A stretch of 64,000 bases of DNA from Sipunculus nudus (GCA_026874595.1 CM049306.1:3178019-3242018); one strand, 5' to 3'. Positions 22,608-35,501 are shown, counted from the first letter of the stretch. The notes: generated by a model not told the origin, from the sequence alone. Translations and numbers: made by a program.

Positions 22608-24539
22608 TCGGTGTTATTATCGAGAAAAGTGTGATAACGGAAATACTTCCTCTCTCATTATACTAGTATATATTTGGATGCTCTCTTAGTGGAGTAAATC
22701 ACCAATTTATGAATCGGAAAGTAATAAATATAATAATGAAATTGCTAGGGAATAAAAAAAAGTAATCTCAAAAAGAAATATAAATTAAGAGATATTACGT
22801 CTGAACGGGCTTGCGCCCTCTATGGATGCACCACTGAATAATAAATATGGTATAATAAACCCATATACGGCATTAAAAATACAGTTATAAATTACGCTGT
22901 CATTCAAAATAAAAAATAGTAATATATTTTCCATACGTTGAACAAATATGAAAATTCAATATATCCAAGAAGGTTATCGCTGGAACAAACATACATGTAT
23001 CATATACAAAACGAAATGTCTTTCAATATGTTAGAGTTTAAAGATTAAAAAAAAAAATGTGAAATTTATATCTTAGAAACGGGATACAACAGTCCAGATA
23101 ATATATAACATACTAATACATGTATTATTATAAAATCTGATCGATTTACGAATTTAAGCAAATATTTTTTAAAACTAAAATTAATTCTTTTTCAAGTTTT
23201 TGACTCTTTCTTTCAAACTTTATCAATCTCGATATTTATAGTATAATAATTTCACTCCTGATGTTTCAACATCACATTTCAACTTCAAATATATGGATAT
23301 ATTTTTTAATATATTAAAGTATGTTTGCAACTGATTGCATGATAAGGGCATATAACCAGAATGTGCTCCCTTCAACTTCATATTACTGTACGATAACAAG
23401 GATCTCGATAAGAAATTACGATTTTGTTAACATAATATATATAAAAATCAATGTGTGAAACCGAATCATGAAATGTAAAATATAATTTGGCATAAAGTAT
23501 TACATAATAGATAAGAGTCTAAGAGATTCATAATCCTGATGAATTATTTTTGGTCAATGGAAGAGGAAAAGGTTTTTCAATTTATACATTAAAAATAAAA
23601 TAAAGTTCGAAACAACTTGTAAAAACATTAACTGGACGGTTGTTTGGTTCTGTCAAATTTTCTGTTTAAGTCTCAATGATATTAGGGTGATTTTTATAGG
23701 GGCACATGTATAAAATATTATCAAAACCTTTATTTTTTTTCATGTTTCCACCAACATAAAATGCGGTAACAGCGTAAAATATTGATGAGTTAAAATAATC
23801 TTGTTTTACAAAATGAAATAAAATATCAATATCAATATATTCATATCAGCATCATGAATGTTACAAAACAGATTGAATTTATGAAAAAAATATGATACTG
23901 AAGAAACTGAAAATGCTTGACACGTTTGCTGACGATATGATGACCAGTGCATTTGCCATTACTGGCTTCCGAGTTTTACACATTTGGACAATAACCGGGC
24001 ATTTCCGAGCAAAAAATAGTCATTAACTTCGGATGGATAACTTTGATTATTTTACATGATGATAGAAAAGACCTTATTCTTTCAATAAAAATAAAAAGGT
24101 ACTTTCCATTGATGTAGTAGCATTTTAATTATGCTTCGATCATCGCTTTAAAAAAAGACCTTGCTTCCGACTTCGGACTTCCGAGTTTTACACATAGCCG
24201 TTTGGAAATCCCCTACCGGAAGTTATGGTTCTCCCGCTGACAGACGTGGAGACGAGTTTTTCGAGTAAAACCAGTCTCGGAATTAAAAACTGCTGCACGT
24301 CTACACGTAAGTCAACCGTGGATGTAATAATTATTATTTTCCCCAACAGAATAACGTCACTTTTTGTCTTAACTCAGGAAAATAACAGTTCGAGAAGTAG
24401 ATGAAAATGAAAAAGTAGTGTCAGAAATGGCGTGCACATCTGCACATACTAGAATTGATGCGAACCCAATAGCTTGTACTGTCACCCCATCGTCTTCAGT
24501 TCATCTAAAATTGACGTTTGGGGTGACAAGTTGTCGCTA
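21859..24539. mobile_element. 2.68-kb insertion inside the 73-bp satellite, flanked by 10-11 bp duplication
   Basis: The satellite is broken after GGAACTGGGTA (21848-21858) and resumes with the same GGAACTGGGTA (24540-24550), an apparent target-site duplication. The ends are weak inverted repeats (GACAACATGACAC near the left, GACAACTTGTCAC on the complement of the right; 11 of 13). A duplication of this length is typical of Mutator-like elements. No transposase frame is visible and the interior is AT-rich. A further degraded TIR-like pair related to the 8484-11260 element lies inside (TGTGTATAACTCGGAAGTC near 22378; its inverse near 23970 and 24180). Confidence 0.6.
22563..22605. repeat. (AT)n microsatellite
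   Basis: About 21 uninterrupted TA dinucleotides within the insertion that splits the satellite. Confidence 0.95.
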
Positions 24540-27500
24540 GGAACTGGGTACCTGTGCCACATAAGTCAGTTACGTTCTCTTTCTTTGAAGCTTTTTATGC
24601 AGCAGGTATCATGGAACTGGGTACCTGTGCCACATAAGTCAGTTACGTTCTCTTTCTTTGAAGCTTTATATGCAGCAGGTATCATGGAACTGGGTACCTG
24701 TGCCACATAAGTCAGTTACTTTCTCTTTCTTTGAAGCTTTTTATGCAGCAGGTATCATGGAACTGGGTACCTGTGCCACATAAGTCAGTTGCCTTCTCTT
24801 TCTTTGAAGCTTTTTATGCAGCAGGTATCATGGAACTGGGTACCTGTGCCACATAAGTCAGTTACCTTCTCTTTCTTTGGAGCTTTTTATGCAGCAGGTA
24901 TCATGGAACTGGGTACCTGTGCCACATAAGTCAGTTACGTTCTCTTTCTTTGAAGCTTTTTATGCAGCAGGTATCATGGAACTGGGTACCTGTGCCACAT
25001 AAGTCAGTTACGTTCTCTTTCTTTGAAGCTTTTTATGCAGCAGGTATCATGGAACTGGGTACCTGTGCCACATAAGTCAGTTACATTCTCTTTCTTTGAA
25101 GCTTTTTATGCAGCAGGTATCATGGAACTGGGTACCTGTGCCACATAAGTCAGTTACGTTCTCTTTCTTTGGAGCTTTTTATGCAGCAGGTATCATGGAA
25201 CTGGGTACCTGTGCCACATAAGTCAGTTACCTTCTCTTTCTATGGAGCTTTTTATGCAGCAGGTATCATGGAACTGGGTACCTGTGCCACATAAGTCAGT
25301 TACGTTCTCTTTCTTTGAAGCTTTTTATGCAGCAGGTATCATGGAACTGGGTACCTGTGCCACATAAGTCAGTTACGTTCTCTTTCTTTGGAGCTTTTTA
25401 TGCAGCAGGTATCATGGAACTGGGTACCTGTGCCACATAAGTCAGTTACGTTCTCTTTCTATGGAGCTTTTTATGCTGCAGGTATCATGGAACTGGGTAC
25501 CTGTGCCACATAAGTCAGTTACCTTCTCTTTCTTTGAAGCTTTATATGCAGCAGGTATCATGGAACTGGGTAATTGTGCCACATAAGTCAGTTACTTTCT
25601 ATTTCTTTGAAGCTTTTTATGCAGCAGGTATCATGGAACTGGGTACCTGTGCCACATAAGTCAGTTGCCTTCTCTTTCTTTGAAGCTTTTTATGCAGCAG
25701 GTATCATGGAACTGGGTACCTGTGCCACATAAGTCAGTTACCTTCTCTTTCTTTGGAGCTTTTTATGCAGCAGGTATCATGGAACTGGGTACCTGTGCCA
25801 CATAAGTCAGTTACGTTCTCTTTCTTTGAAGCTTTTTATGCAGCAGGTATCATGGAACTGGGTACCTGTGCCACATAAGTCAGTTGCCTTCTCTTTCTTT
25901 GAAGCTTTTTATGCAGCAGGTATCATGGAACTGGGTACCTGTGCCACATAAGTCAGTTACCTTCTCTTTCTTTGGAGCTTTTTATGCAGCAGGTATCATG
26001 GAACTGGGTACCTGTGCCACATAAGTCAGTTACGTTCTCTTTCTTTGAAGCTTTTTATGCAGCAGGTATCATGGAACTGGGTACCTGTGCCACATAAGTC
26101 AGTTACGTTCTCTTTCTTTGAAGCTTTTTATGCAGCAGGTATCATGGAACTGGGTACCTGTGCCACATAAGTCAGTTACATTCTCTTTCTTTGAAGCTTT
26201 TTATGCAGCAGGTATCATGGAACTGGGTACCTGTGCCACATAAGTCAGTTACGTTCTCTTTCTTTGGAGCTTTTTATGCAGCAGGTATCATGGAACTGGG
26301 TACCTGTGCCACATAAGTCAGTTACCTTCTCTTTCTATGGAGCTTTTTATGCAGCAGGTATCATGGAACTGGGTACCTGTGCCACATAAGTCAGTTACGT
26401 TCTCTTTCTTTGGAGCTTTTTATGCAGCAGGTATCATGGAACTGGGTACCTGTGCCACATAAGTCAGTTACGTTCTCTTTCTATGGAGCTTTTTATGCTG
26501 CAGGTATCATGGAACTGGGTACCTGTGCCACATAAGTCAGTTACGTTCTCTTTCTTTGAAGCTTTATATGCAGCAGGTATCATGGAACTGGGTACCTGTG
26601 CCACATAAGTCAGTTACTTTCTATTTCTTTGAAGCTTTTTATGCAGCAGGTATCATGGAACTGGGTACCTGTGCCACATAAGTCAGTTGCCTTCTCTTTC
26701 TTTGAAGCTTTTTATGCAGCAGGTATCATGGAACTGGGTACCTGTGCCACATAAGTCAGTTACCTTCTCTTTCTTTGGAGCTTTTTATGCAGCAGGTATC
26801 ATGGAACTGGGTACCTGTGCCACATAAGTCAGTTACGTTCTCTTTCTTTGAAGCTTTTTATGCAGCAGGTATCATGGAACTGGGTACCTGTGCCACATAA
26901 GTCAGTTACGTTCTCTTTCTTTGAAGCTTTTTATGCAGCAGGTATCATGGAACTGGGTACCTGTGCCACATAAGTCAGTTACGTTCTCTTTCTTTGAAGC
27001 TTTTTATGCAGCAGGTATCATGGAACTGGGTACCTGTGCCACATAAGTCAGTTACGTTCTCTTTCTATGGAGCTTTTTATGCAGCAGGTATCATGGAACT
27101 GGGTACCTGTGCCACATAAGTCAGTTACGTTCTCTTTCTATGGAGCTTTTTATGCAGCAGGTATCATGGAACTGGGTACCTGTGCCACATAAGTCAGTTA
27201 CGTTCTCTTTCTTTGAAGCTTTTTATGCAGCAGGTATCATAGAACAGGGTACCTGTGCCACATAAGTCAGTTATGTTCTATTTCTTTGGAGCTTTTTATG
27301 CAGCAGGTATCATGGAACTGGGTACCTGTGCCACATAAGTCAGTTACGTTCTCTTTCTTTGGAGCTTTTTATGCAGCAGGTATCATGGAACTGGGTACCT
27401 GTGCCACATAAGTCAGTTACTTTCTCTTTCTTTGAAGCTTTTTATGCAGCAGGTATCATGGAACTGGGTACCTGTGCCACATAAGTCAGTTACGTTCTCT

Positions 27501-30345
27501 TTCTTTGAAGCTTTATATGCAGCAGGTATCATGGAACTGGGTACCTGTGCCACATAAGTCAGTTACTTTCTCTTTCTTTGAAGCTTTTTATGCAGCAGGT
27601 ATCATGGAACTGGGTACCTGTACCACATAAGTCAGTTGCCTTCTCTTTCTTTGAAGCTTTTTATGCAGCAGGTATCATGGAACTGGGTACCTGTGCCACA
27701 TAAGTCAGTTACGTTCTCTTTCTTTGAAGCTTTTTATGCAGCAGGTATCATGGAACTGGGTACCTGTGCCACATAAGTCAGTTACGTTCTCTTTCTTTGG
27801 AGCTTTTTATGCAGCAGGTATCATGGAACTGGGTACCTGTGCCACATAAGTCAGTTACGTTCTCTTTCTTTGGAGCTTTTTATGCAGCAGGTATCATGGA
27901 ACTGGGTACCTGTGCCACATAAGTCAGTTACGTTCTCTTTCTTTGAAGCTTTTTATGCAGCAGGTATCATGGAACTGGGTACCTGTGCCACATAAGTCAG
28001 TTACGTTCTCTTTCTTTGGAGCTTTTTATGCAGCAGGTATCATGGAACTGGGTACCTGTGCCACATAAGTCAGTTACCTTCTCTTTCTATGGAGCTTTTT
28101 ATGCAGCAGGTATCATGGAACTGGGTACCTGTGCCACATAAGTCAGTTACGTTCTCTTTCTTTGGAGCTTTTTATGCAGCAGGTATCATGGAACTGGGTA
28201 CCTGTGCCACATAAGTCAGTTACGTTCTCTTTCTATGGAGCTTTTTATGCTGCAGGTATCATGGAACTGGGTACCTGTGCCACATAAGTCAGTTACGTTC
28301 TCTTTCTTTGAAGCTTTATATGCAGCAGGTATCATGGAACTGGGTACCTGTGCCACATAAGTCAGTTACTTTCTATTTCTTTGAAGCTTTTTATGCAGCA
28401 GGTATCATGGAACTGGGTACCTGTGCCACATAAGTCAGTTGCCTTCTCTTTCTTTGAAGCTTTTTATGCAGCAGGTATCATGGAACTGGGTACCTGTGCC
28501 ACATAAGTCAGTTACCTTCTCTTTCTTTGGAGCTTTTTATGCAGCAGGTATCATGGAACTGGGTACCTGTGCCACATAAGTCAGTTACGTTCTCTTTCTT
28601 TGAAGCTTTTTATGCAGCAGGTATCATGGAACTGGGTACCTGTGCCACATAAGTCAGTTACGTTCTCTTTCTTTGAAGCTTTTTATGCAGCAGGTATCAT
28701 GGAACTGGGTACCTGTGCCACATAAGTCAGTTACGTTCTCTTTCTTTGAAGCTTTTTATGCAGCAGGTATCATGGAACTGGGTACCTGTGCCACATAAGT
28801 CAGTTACGTTCTCTTTCTATGGAGCTTTTTATGCAGCAGGTATCATGGAACTGGGTACCTGTGCCACATAAGTCAGTTACGTTCTCTTTCTATGGAGCTT
28901 TTTATGCAGCAGGTATCATGGAACTGGGTACCTGTGCCACATAAGTCAGTTACGTTCTCTTTCTTTGAAGCTTTTTATGCAGCAGGTATCATAGAACAGG
29001 GTACCTGTGCCACATAAGTCAGTTATGTTCTATTTCTTTGGAGCTTTTTATGCAGCAGGTATCATGGAACTGGGTACCTGTGCCACATAAGTCAGTTACG
29101 TTCTCTTTCTTTGGAGCTTTTTATGCAGCAGGTATCATGGAACTGGGTACCTGTGCCACATAAGTCAGTTACTTTCTCTTTCTTTGAAGCTTTTTATGCA
29201 GCAGGTATCATGGAACTGGGTACCTGTGCCACATAAGTCAGTTACGTTCTCTTTCTTTGAAGCTTTATATGCAGCAGGTATCATGGAACTGGGTACCTGT
29301 GCCACATAAGTCAGTTACTTTCTCTTTCTTTGAAGCTTTTTATGCAGCAGGTATCATGGAACTGGGTACCTGTACCACATAAGTCAGTTGCCTTCTCTTT
29401 CTTTGAAGCTTTTTATGCAGCAGGTATCATGGAACTGGGTACCTGTGCCACATAAGTCAGTTACGTTCTCTTTCTTTGAAGCTTTTTATGCAGCAGGTAT
29501 CATGGAACTGGGTACCTGTGCCACATAAGTCAGTTACGTTCTCTTTCTTTGGAGCTTTTTATGCAGCAGGTATCATGGAACTGGGTACCTGTGCCACATA
29601 AGTCAGTTACGTTCTCTTTCTTTGGAGCTTTTTATGCAGCAGGTATCATGGAACTGGGTACCTGTGCCACATAAGTCAGTTACGTTCTCTTTCTTTGAAG
29701 CTTTTTATGCAGCAGGTATCATGGAACTGGGTACCTGTGCCACATAAGTCAGTTACGTTCTCTTTCTTTGGAGCTTTTTATGCAGCAGGTATCATGGAAC
29801 TGGGTACCTGTGCCACATAAGTCAGTTACGTTCTCTTTCTTTGAAGTTTTTTATGCAGCAGGTATCATGGAACTGGGTACCTGTGCCACATAAGTCAGTT
29901 ACGTTCTCTTTCTTTGAAGCTTTTTATGCAGCAGGTATCATGGAACTGGGTACCTGTGCCACATAAGTCAGTTGCCTTCTCTTTCTTTGGAGCTTTTTAT
30001 GCAGCAGGTATCATGGAACTGGGTACCTGTGCCACATAAGTCAGTTACGTTCTCTTTCTTTGAAGCTTTTTATGCAGCAGGTATCATGGAACTGGGTACC
30101 TGTGCCACATAAGTCAGTTACGTTCTCTTTCTTTGAAGCTTTTTATGCAGCAGGTATCATGGAACTGGGTACCTGTGCCACATAAGTCAGTTACGTTCTC
30201 TTTCTTTGAAGCTTTTTATGCAGCAGGTATCATGGAACTGGGTACCTGTGCTACATAAGTCAGTTACTTTCTCTTTCTTTGAAGCTTTTTATGCAGCAGG
30301 TATCATGGAACTGGGTACCTGTGCCACATAAGTCAGTTACGTTCT
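24540..30345 (+). repeat. 73-bp satellite array S2, about 79 monomers with higher-order repeats
   Basis: Same monomer as S1. Rare variants recur at exact multiples of 73. TTATGCTGCAGG is at 25471, 26493 and 28245 (differences 1022 = 14 monomers, 1752 = 24 monomers). AGAACAGGGTACC is at 27241 and 28993 (1752). TACCACATAAG is at 27621 and 29373 (1752). TTACTTTCTATT is at 26614 and 28366 (1752). The array ends at ACGTTCTGATATGCC. Confidence 0.97.
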
Positions 30346-30534
30346 GATATGCCTGCGAATCCATGAGGGAAGACTGTCATAAAATTGACATTTTACATTT
30401 AGCCTCATTTATGGCTGCCTGTATACACAGTAATTATTCTGTGTAGTCTCGGGCTATGCTAGGAAGATGAAAGCCTTGTATGTCAAGCCAATGACATGCT
30501 GCATCATCACTGAACTGTGGATTTCATTTTAACT
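30346..30534. other. unassigned DNA between satellite and family A copy
   Basis: Nothing recognised. Confidence 0.4.
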
Positions 30535-31514
30535 TAGCTGACTACAAGTAATCTGAGCTATGGTCATGGGCCTTTGTCTATAGTCCATGTGGACATGAAC
30601 AGGGCACGTTTAGAAACTATTGAACTTAAGATGTCCTAAGTTTCTCCTCTACCAAACCAAAAACTAGGTCACTGCGACATTGTTCCTTCGAGAAACTAGG
30701 GAAAAATCTTAGTTTCAAGTAAAAACCTATTGTTACACTCAAAACCACTGGTGTTAATGTATTCATGTGTGATTTAACCAGTCCTGCACTGTACATATTT
30801 CCTATTTACATTCCAGATATTAGGTCAATATTGCATAAATTGTTGAAGTTACCGGTACAAACATAATGCACTTTGTCAAAAAATCAGGAAATATATATAA
30901 ATATATACTGACCCAACGATAATTGTTAAAGCTAGAGACTTTTCAGGGATATAACTCTATTTAATTAAGATTCAATAGTATACCCAAAATTAGATCTGAA
31001 TTTTGTAAAAAAAAATTTTAAGTTATTAGCATGAATATAAAATCAGTACCTTGAAGGGGCGCAATCACCAATAAAGCATGTTGAATTAACATGAAAAATA
31101 GCTTTTTCCCTTTAAAATAAATCTGTACCTGCCAAAACATTGCCTTGAAACCGTTTGCTTACTCCTGTAAACGAGTGTTATAAACAGTGGAGTTGGCGCA
31201 ATCACCGGTGTCAAAATAAACACAGTGCATGGGGCCATGTGCTTGGCAGAGCCAAATAGGTGTCAATCAGAAGACGTGAAACAAATTGTGAAACATGTTC
31301 CTGCTGACTGTAAAAAAAGCATGTTGCAACGCACAGTCGGACCTCCAGTCACACAGCCTTATTATGGTAAACAGACTCATGTGGACTGTGTTTTACTAGT
31401 AAACATAATTGTGAGCTGTTTCTGTATTTATGAGAATTTTCTCTGTTAAAGTTTATACGCCAGAGTAAGCAAACTGAAAATTTTCCCTTATTGGGCCCAT
31501 TATCATCCATCCTG

Positions 31515-32332
31515 CCTCACTCCCGTGTATCTAGGTCACACTTCTGTTTCCTGTAATCACTTTTTCTTCTGGCGTTCCGTCATGATGGACATGTAAACAC
31601 GCTTTGCCGGTCCGTACTTTCCGTTATTATCTTCAAGCTACCAGTTCTATTAGGGGGGGGGGGGGGCAAGTAGTTATTTCCACGAAATCACTACTTCTCA
31701 CAAAGAAATAAGCCCTATCACCCTTAGTGCATGGCTAAAAGATAAGATCGTGTCAGCATATGAATCTGCTTCCCCTTCGCCCTTGGCCCAACTTCGTGTC
31801 AAAGCTCATGACGTCTGGGCCATCTCTACCTCCTTTGCCCTTTTATCGGGGATTTCCCATAACCAACTTGTTAAGTAAGGGTTTTTGGAAATCTCCATCC
31901 ACCTTCACCCGGTTTTATCTGCGAGCTGTGGCTCTGCAAGTTTCGGGCCTTTACACCTTGGGCCCTGTGATCACTGCGGGTGCTGTCCTCCCGTTCTCCA
32001 GGCCATCCTCACAGTCCTCTTCCGTTCCTGTGACTCTGTCTGCGCCTACACCTTCGCTCCAGTGATGTTCTTCTCCTTCCCGCTGATTCTAGGTAGATCT
32101 CCCCTCCCCAAGTTTTATCTGATATATTCTCATTAATACAGAAACTGCTCACAATTATGTTTACGTAATAAACTCCCCCCCCCCCCCCCCCCCATTCCCT
32201 CCCTGTGAATGGTGGTTTTGTTAGTAAACTGTTTTGAGCTTTTCTGTATTACAAACACCTCTCCTTCCCAGTTCTCTTCCGAAAAAGTGATTACAGGAAA
32301 CAGAAGTGTGACCTAGATACACAGGAGTGAGG
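31515..32332. mobile_element. 818-bp element with 52-bp terminal inverted repeats
   Basis: The left end (from CCTCACTCCCGTGTATCTAG) and the reverse complement of the right end agree over 52 bases with one mismatch. The interior holds a poly-G run near 31652 and a 19-base poly-C run near 32175, and a 101-residue frame (31760-32065) with no known motif. No clear target duplication seen (left flank CCATCCTG, right flank ATATTTGT). Confidence 0.7.
32175..32193. repeat. poly-C tract, 19 bases
   Basis: Uninterrupted C run inside the 818-bp TIR element. Further C runs follow at about 32640-32656 and 32695-32710 in the flanking family A copy. Confidence 0.95.
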
Positions 32333-33053
32333 ATATTTGTGAAAGAATCTATAGGTATAATATTGCTCCTGATTATGTCCCATTAAATTATGCCCAACTT
32401 GACCAATGCATATTTCCTGTAAGTACATTTGATTTAATTTTCACAGCAGGTACACATAAGGATTTAATCTGTTAAATTCTGAAATTTGAAATAAAAGCTA
32501 AAAAATTAGGCTAGTAATTGAAGTTTTTTCAGGGGCTCTATTGTATTCATTTGCACTGTCAAGCTCAAGGCTGCCCACTTCTGATCACAAAAGCCCTGCC
32601 TGGGAAACCTAATTAGTGATGCAACACTGATTGAGCACCCCCCTCCCCCCCCCCCCCCACTGTCACAGGTTTACAGTTATTCTGATGTCACCTACCCCCC
32701 CCCCCCCCCCAACCAAGTGTACTGCTATAATTTTAATTGTTTTATCTGTATTTCTTTAACTGTAAAGCTGTTTTCACCGGTGATAATATGATTCAGTCTT
32801 CACTTATGTGTGACCCATCACTTGAGGGAAAACCCTTTCAATTCTACAGACATACTGTGATATATGAAGTATGTTAATTAATTTAAATATCTTTTAGTAC
32901 AATCTGTTACAGCTTGAAAGAAGTAGTGTCATTATAAAAAATGCCACATACTCTTCACAATTTGGCAGGTCTAAAGTTCTCAGTTAATGTTTTTTGTTGA
33001 TAGTTGGACACAGGTTATATTTATCAGCTGAGTACCATAGCCCATGGTCACTT

Positions 33054-34399
33054 ATTTTACTACAGAAGAGATTGGTAATTCTACATGGCTGCAAGTAAAT
33101 AAATACATTTTTCTGTTTACACTATATTTCAAAATATCTTTGTGTATTTGCTAAGCTCAAGCAGTCATATTCTAGTTAATTTGAATTATTTGCTCTGTCT
33201 GTATTTCAGAAACAATCCTCAGCTTTACAGGCTGCCAGCCACTGTGTATTTATGGAACAACAGATCAATAATTCACATTGGAAGCTATACAGGACACATT
33301 ACAAGGTTTGTTGGCAAGTCTCATATCATAGCCTAGTCAGTGTGTTCCTCAGCTCGGGGAGAGACAGGAATATGTATTTGTTTCAGAGCATTGTATTTTG
33401 TTGTGCCGAGTCATTGGGATGATGAAATAAAGTCACCTGAGCTGTAGTGAGCACCCCTGGATCATTATCCAACTGTCAGTCCATTAAACTAGCACATTTT
33501 GACACTGTTGTACTTGTGAATTTGAAATTCAGTATACATTTAGATGTCCATAAGTTCTGCTGCCAAACCCTGAACTAGGTCACTGCCACTTGGTTTGTTC
33601 ACGATATTAAGCAAAACCCTAACACCTCCATTTTGCTTTAAAAACCTTTTTAACACTTCAAGACTGCATATTTACAAAACCAATAAGGTAATTTGGTTCA
33701 TTAGCTCAAAGATTCTCAGTATATTTCCTATGTAAAATCACTACCTTGAATATTGCCATACATGTAGCCAGCTTGTCTTTTTTCTGAAGGCACTGTATTT
33801 TTTTACATAATGCAAACATAGAAATCTAAGATTTTAAATTCTGAAATTTGAAGCAACTGATTAATAAATAGGAAATTTAGTTTATAAAAAAGATTGAATT
33901 TTTTAAAAGGCCAAGTCATATTGAATTTGAAGTCTGTATTGTTCCGATCAGACCAGGCAGCTCCAGGGAGGCCACCTGCTTTATAAAATGCTTGAATGTC
34001 ACTTTCCCCAAGTCAGTCTACCCCCTTCAAGTAGTATGCCATGACATTAAAATCAAGCTGTATGACAAGGTGTATTTTACAGATAGATCAGCAGATTGCT
34101 GCTTTAGTCATTCAGATTTCAGGAGCACATTCAGTAGCTGATCATATGTATGGCTCACAAAAATTGCCTGAACAAGTGTGTATACATCATGCCTTGAAAA
34201 ATATCTGCTTCTGCCGAGTGTCATGGATCATTTGTAAAATGTTTACCATCATAGCTATAACACAGACACAGTGGGGCTGGTAGACTGAACATGCACAATA
34301 TTCTAAAGCAACTTGAAGTTGGCTTGGACATACATCACAACAAATGTCATGTCTACAACTTGGAGAGTACATTTCACTGGTTTATCTTGTCTTTTCCAG
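33054..34399. other. region upstream of the 250-residue-protein gene, with family A debris
   Basis: Around 33430-33800 a strongly diverged family A fragment is recognisable (CACCTGAGCTGTAG, CTAGGTCACTGCCACTTGG). No 5' exon or promoter for the downstream gene can be picked with confidence, although one must exist upstream of 34400. Confidence 0.4.
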
Positions 34400-34426
34400 C
34401 ACTGACATTTAGAGAGACAAGTTGAA
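34400..34426 (+). other. 5' UTR part of the first coding exon (gene at 34427-57346)
   Basis: A pyrimidine-rich acceptor (TTGTCTTTTCCAG, ending at 34399) precedes 27 bases with a stop codon in every frame, including TGA at 34403-34405 in frame with the ATG at 34427. The exon therefore cannot carry coding sequence in from upstream. Translation must start here, and at least one non-coding 5' exon should lie further upstream, unidentified. Confidence 0.55.
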
Positions 34427-34643
34427 ATGGCAGAATCCATGGTAACAGACTCCTCATCCAGTGCATCATTAGAGGGGGCTTTGATGGATTCTGGAAATAT
34501 TCGGCGTAATGAAGATGCAACCAACTTCAAGTTTTCACCTCCAAGATCAGCACACTGGAAAATGATTCGTCGGCGAAGTAAATACCACACTCACATGGCT
34601 GCCATCAGCACTTCCAGAGACAGACTTGCAAAACTTGGCTATG
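34427..34643 (+). CDS. uncharacterised 250-residue protein, coding exon 1
   Basis: The start ATG has G at -3 and G at +4 and is the first possible in this exon, because upstream stops close all frames. The exon encodes residues 1-72 plus the first base of codon 73, then a consensus donor (ATG|GTAAGAA). The peptide begins with a serine-rich acidic stretch (TDSSSSAS, residues 7-14), has a proline-directed site FSPPR at 36-40, a basic patch KMIRRRSK at 45-52, and ends LAKLGY. There is no signal peptide, no membrane segment and no domain I recognise. It splices in phase 1 to the exon at 56811, forming a glycine codon (G|GT) across a 22.2-kb intron. Codon usage and complexity differ sharply from the surrounding repeats, which supports a real exon. 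Function is unknown; the composition suggests a soluble, largely disordered, possibly phosphorylated protein. Confidence 0.75.
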
Positions 34644-34696
34644 GTAAGAACAGATTAGCATGAGGGTAATCACTAGGTATACTGTTACATGCACTC

Positions 34697-34936
34697 CTGA
34701 CTCAGTTGACTCTCAAGTAATCTTGACTATAGCTGCGAATCTATGTCTGTCTGTCTGTCTGGTTGTCCATTAACACTCACAAGGCATGTTTAAAAACCAG
34801 GTCACTGTGACATGTCATCACGCAATAGCTGGAAAATGAGGTAGTCCTTTAAACCTATCCTATATCAGAATGACTTGTTATGAATCTATCTAGATTTTTT
34901 TTTCATATAAAAATAATTATGTGAAATAAAGCCAGT
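34697..34936 (+). mobile_element. Helitron-like element, family A, degenerate fragment
   Basis: CTCAGTTGACTCTCAAGTAA then TCTTGACTATAG is a decayed family A terminus, followed by TCTGTCTGTCTG and ACCAGGTCACTGTGACAT as in the family's 5' part. It stops at the start of the minisatellite. Confidence 0.5.
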
Positions 34937-35501
34937 CACCGACACATACTGGTTGTTTCTTTTCGTAGTTCCTTTTGATATTTTGTGACTGCAGTCTGTT
35001 CATCACATGCGGTACTGTTACAGATACTGGTTGTTTTTCTTTTTTTTTCTTTTGATATTTTGTGACTGCAGTCTGTTCATCACGTGATACTGTTACAGAT
35101 ACTGGTTGTTTTTCCTTTTTTTTCTTTTGATATTTTGTGACTGCAGTCTGTTCATCATATGCGGTACTGTTACAGATACTGGTTGTTTTTCTTTTTTTTT
35201 CTTTTGATATTTTGTGACTGCAGTCTGTTCATCACGTGGTACTGTTACAGATACTGGTTGTTTTTCCTTTTTTTTCTTTTGATATTTTGTGACTGCAGTC
35301 TGTTCATCACATGCGGTACTGTTACAGATACTGGTTGATTTTCTTTTTTTTTCTTTTGATATTTTGTGACTGCAGTCTGTTCATCACGTGGTACTGTTAC
35401 AGATACTGGTTGTTTTTCCTTTTTTTTCTTTTGATATTTTGTGACTGCAGTGTGTTCATCACATGCGGTACTGTTACAGATACTGGTTGTTTTTCCTTTT
35501 T
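34937..35501 (+). repeat. ~75-bp T-rich minisatellite, block M1 (~7 copies)
   Basis: The unit is GGTACTGTTACAGATACTGG, TTGTTTTTCTTTTTTTTCTT, TTGATATTTTGTGACTGCAG, TCTGTTCATCACATGC, about 76 bases. The variant with CACGTGG in place of CACATGCGG is two bases shorter. The first copy, at about 34940, is diverged. The block ends in the T-run where a family A element inserts. Confidence 0.95.

Larger units (their letters stand above)
30535..33053 (+). mobile_element. Helitron-like element, family A, old copy 1 with nested insertions
   Basis: The left end AGCTGACTACAAGTAATCTG then AGCTATGGTC is a diverged form of the terminus at 35502, 36744 and 51678. Core phrases (TTTGTCAAAAAATCAGGAAA, CCTGTAAGTA, TTTAATTTTCACAGCA) and a poly-C block near 32640-32710 recur as in the 35502 copy. 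The right end CAGCTGAGTACCATAGCCCA then TGGTCACTTATT matches the 3' terminus at 39321-39351. Sequence between about 31058 and 32390 is foreign to the family and includes the TIR element at 31515-32332. Confidence 0.6.

Noticed and set aside
24474-24710. Reading frames in the 73-bp satellite (also 21747-21947)
   Set aside because: Pure read-through of satellite monomers or of a monomer plus flanking DNA; no conserved protein signature.
31225-32065. Frames at 31225-31449 and 31760-32065 as exons of a gene
   Set aside because: The second lies inside the 818-bp TIR element; neither has proper splice sites in phase with the 34427 exon, whose 5' end has stops in all frames.
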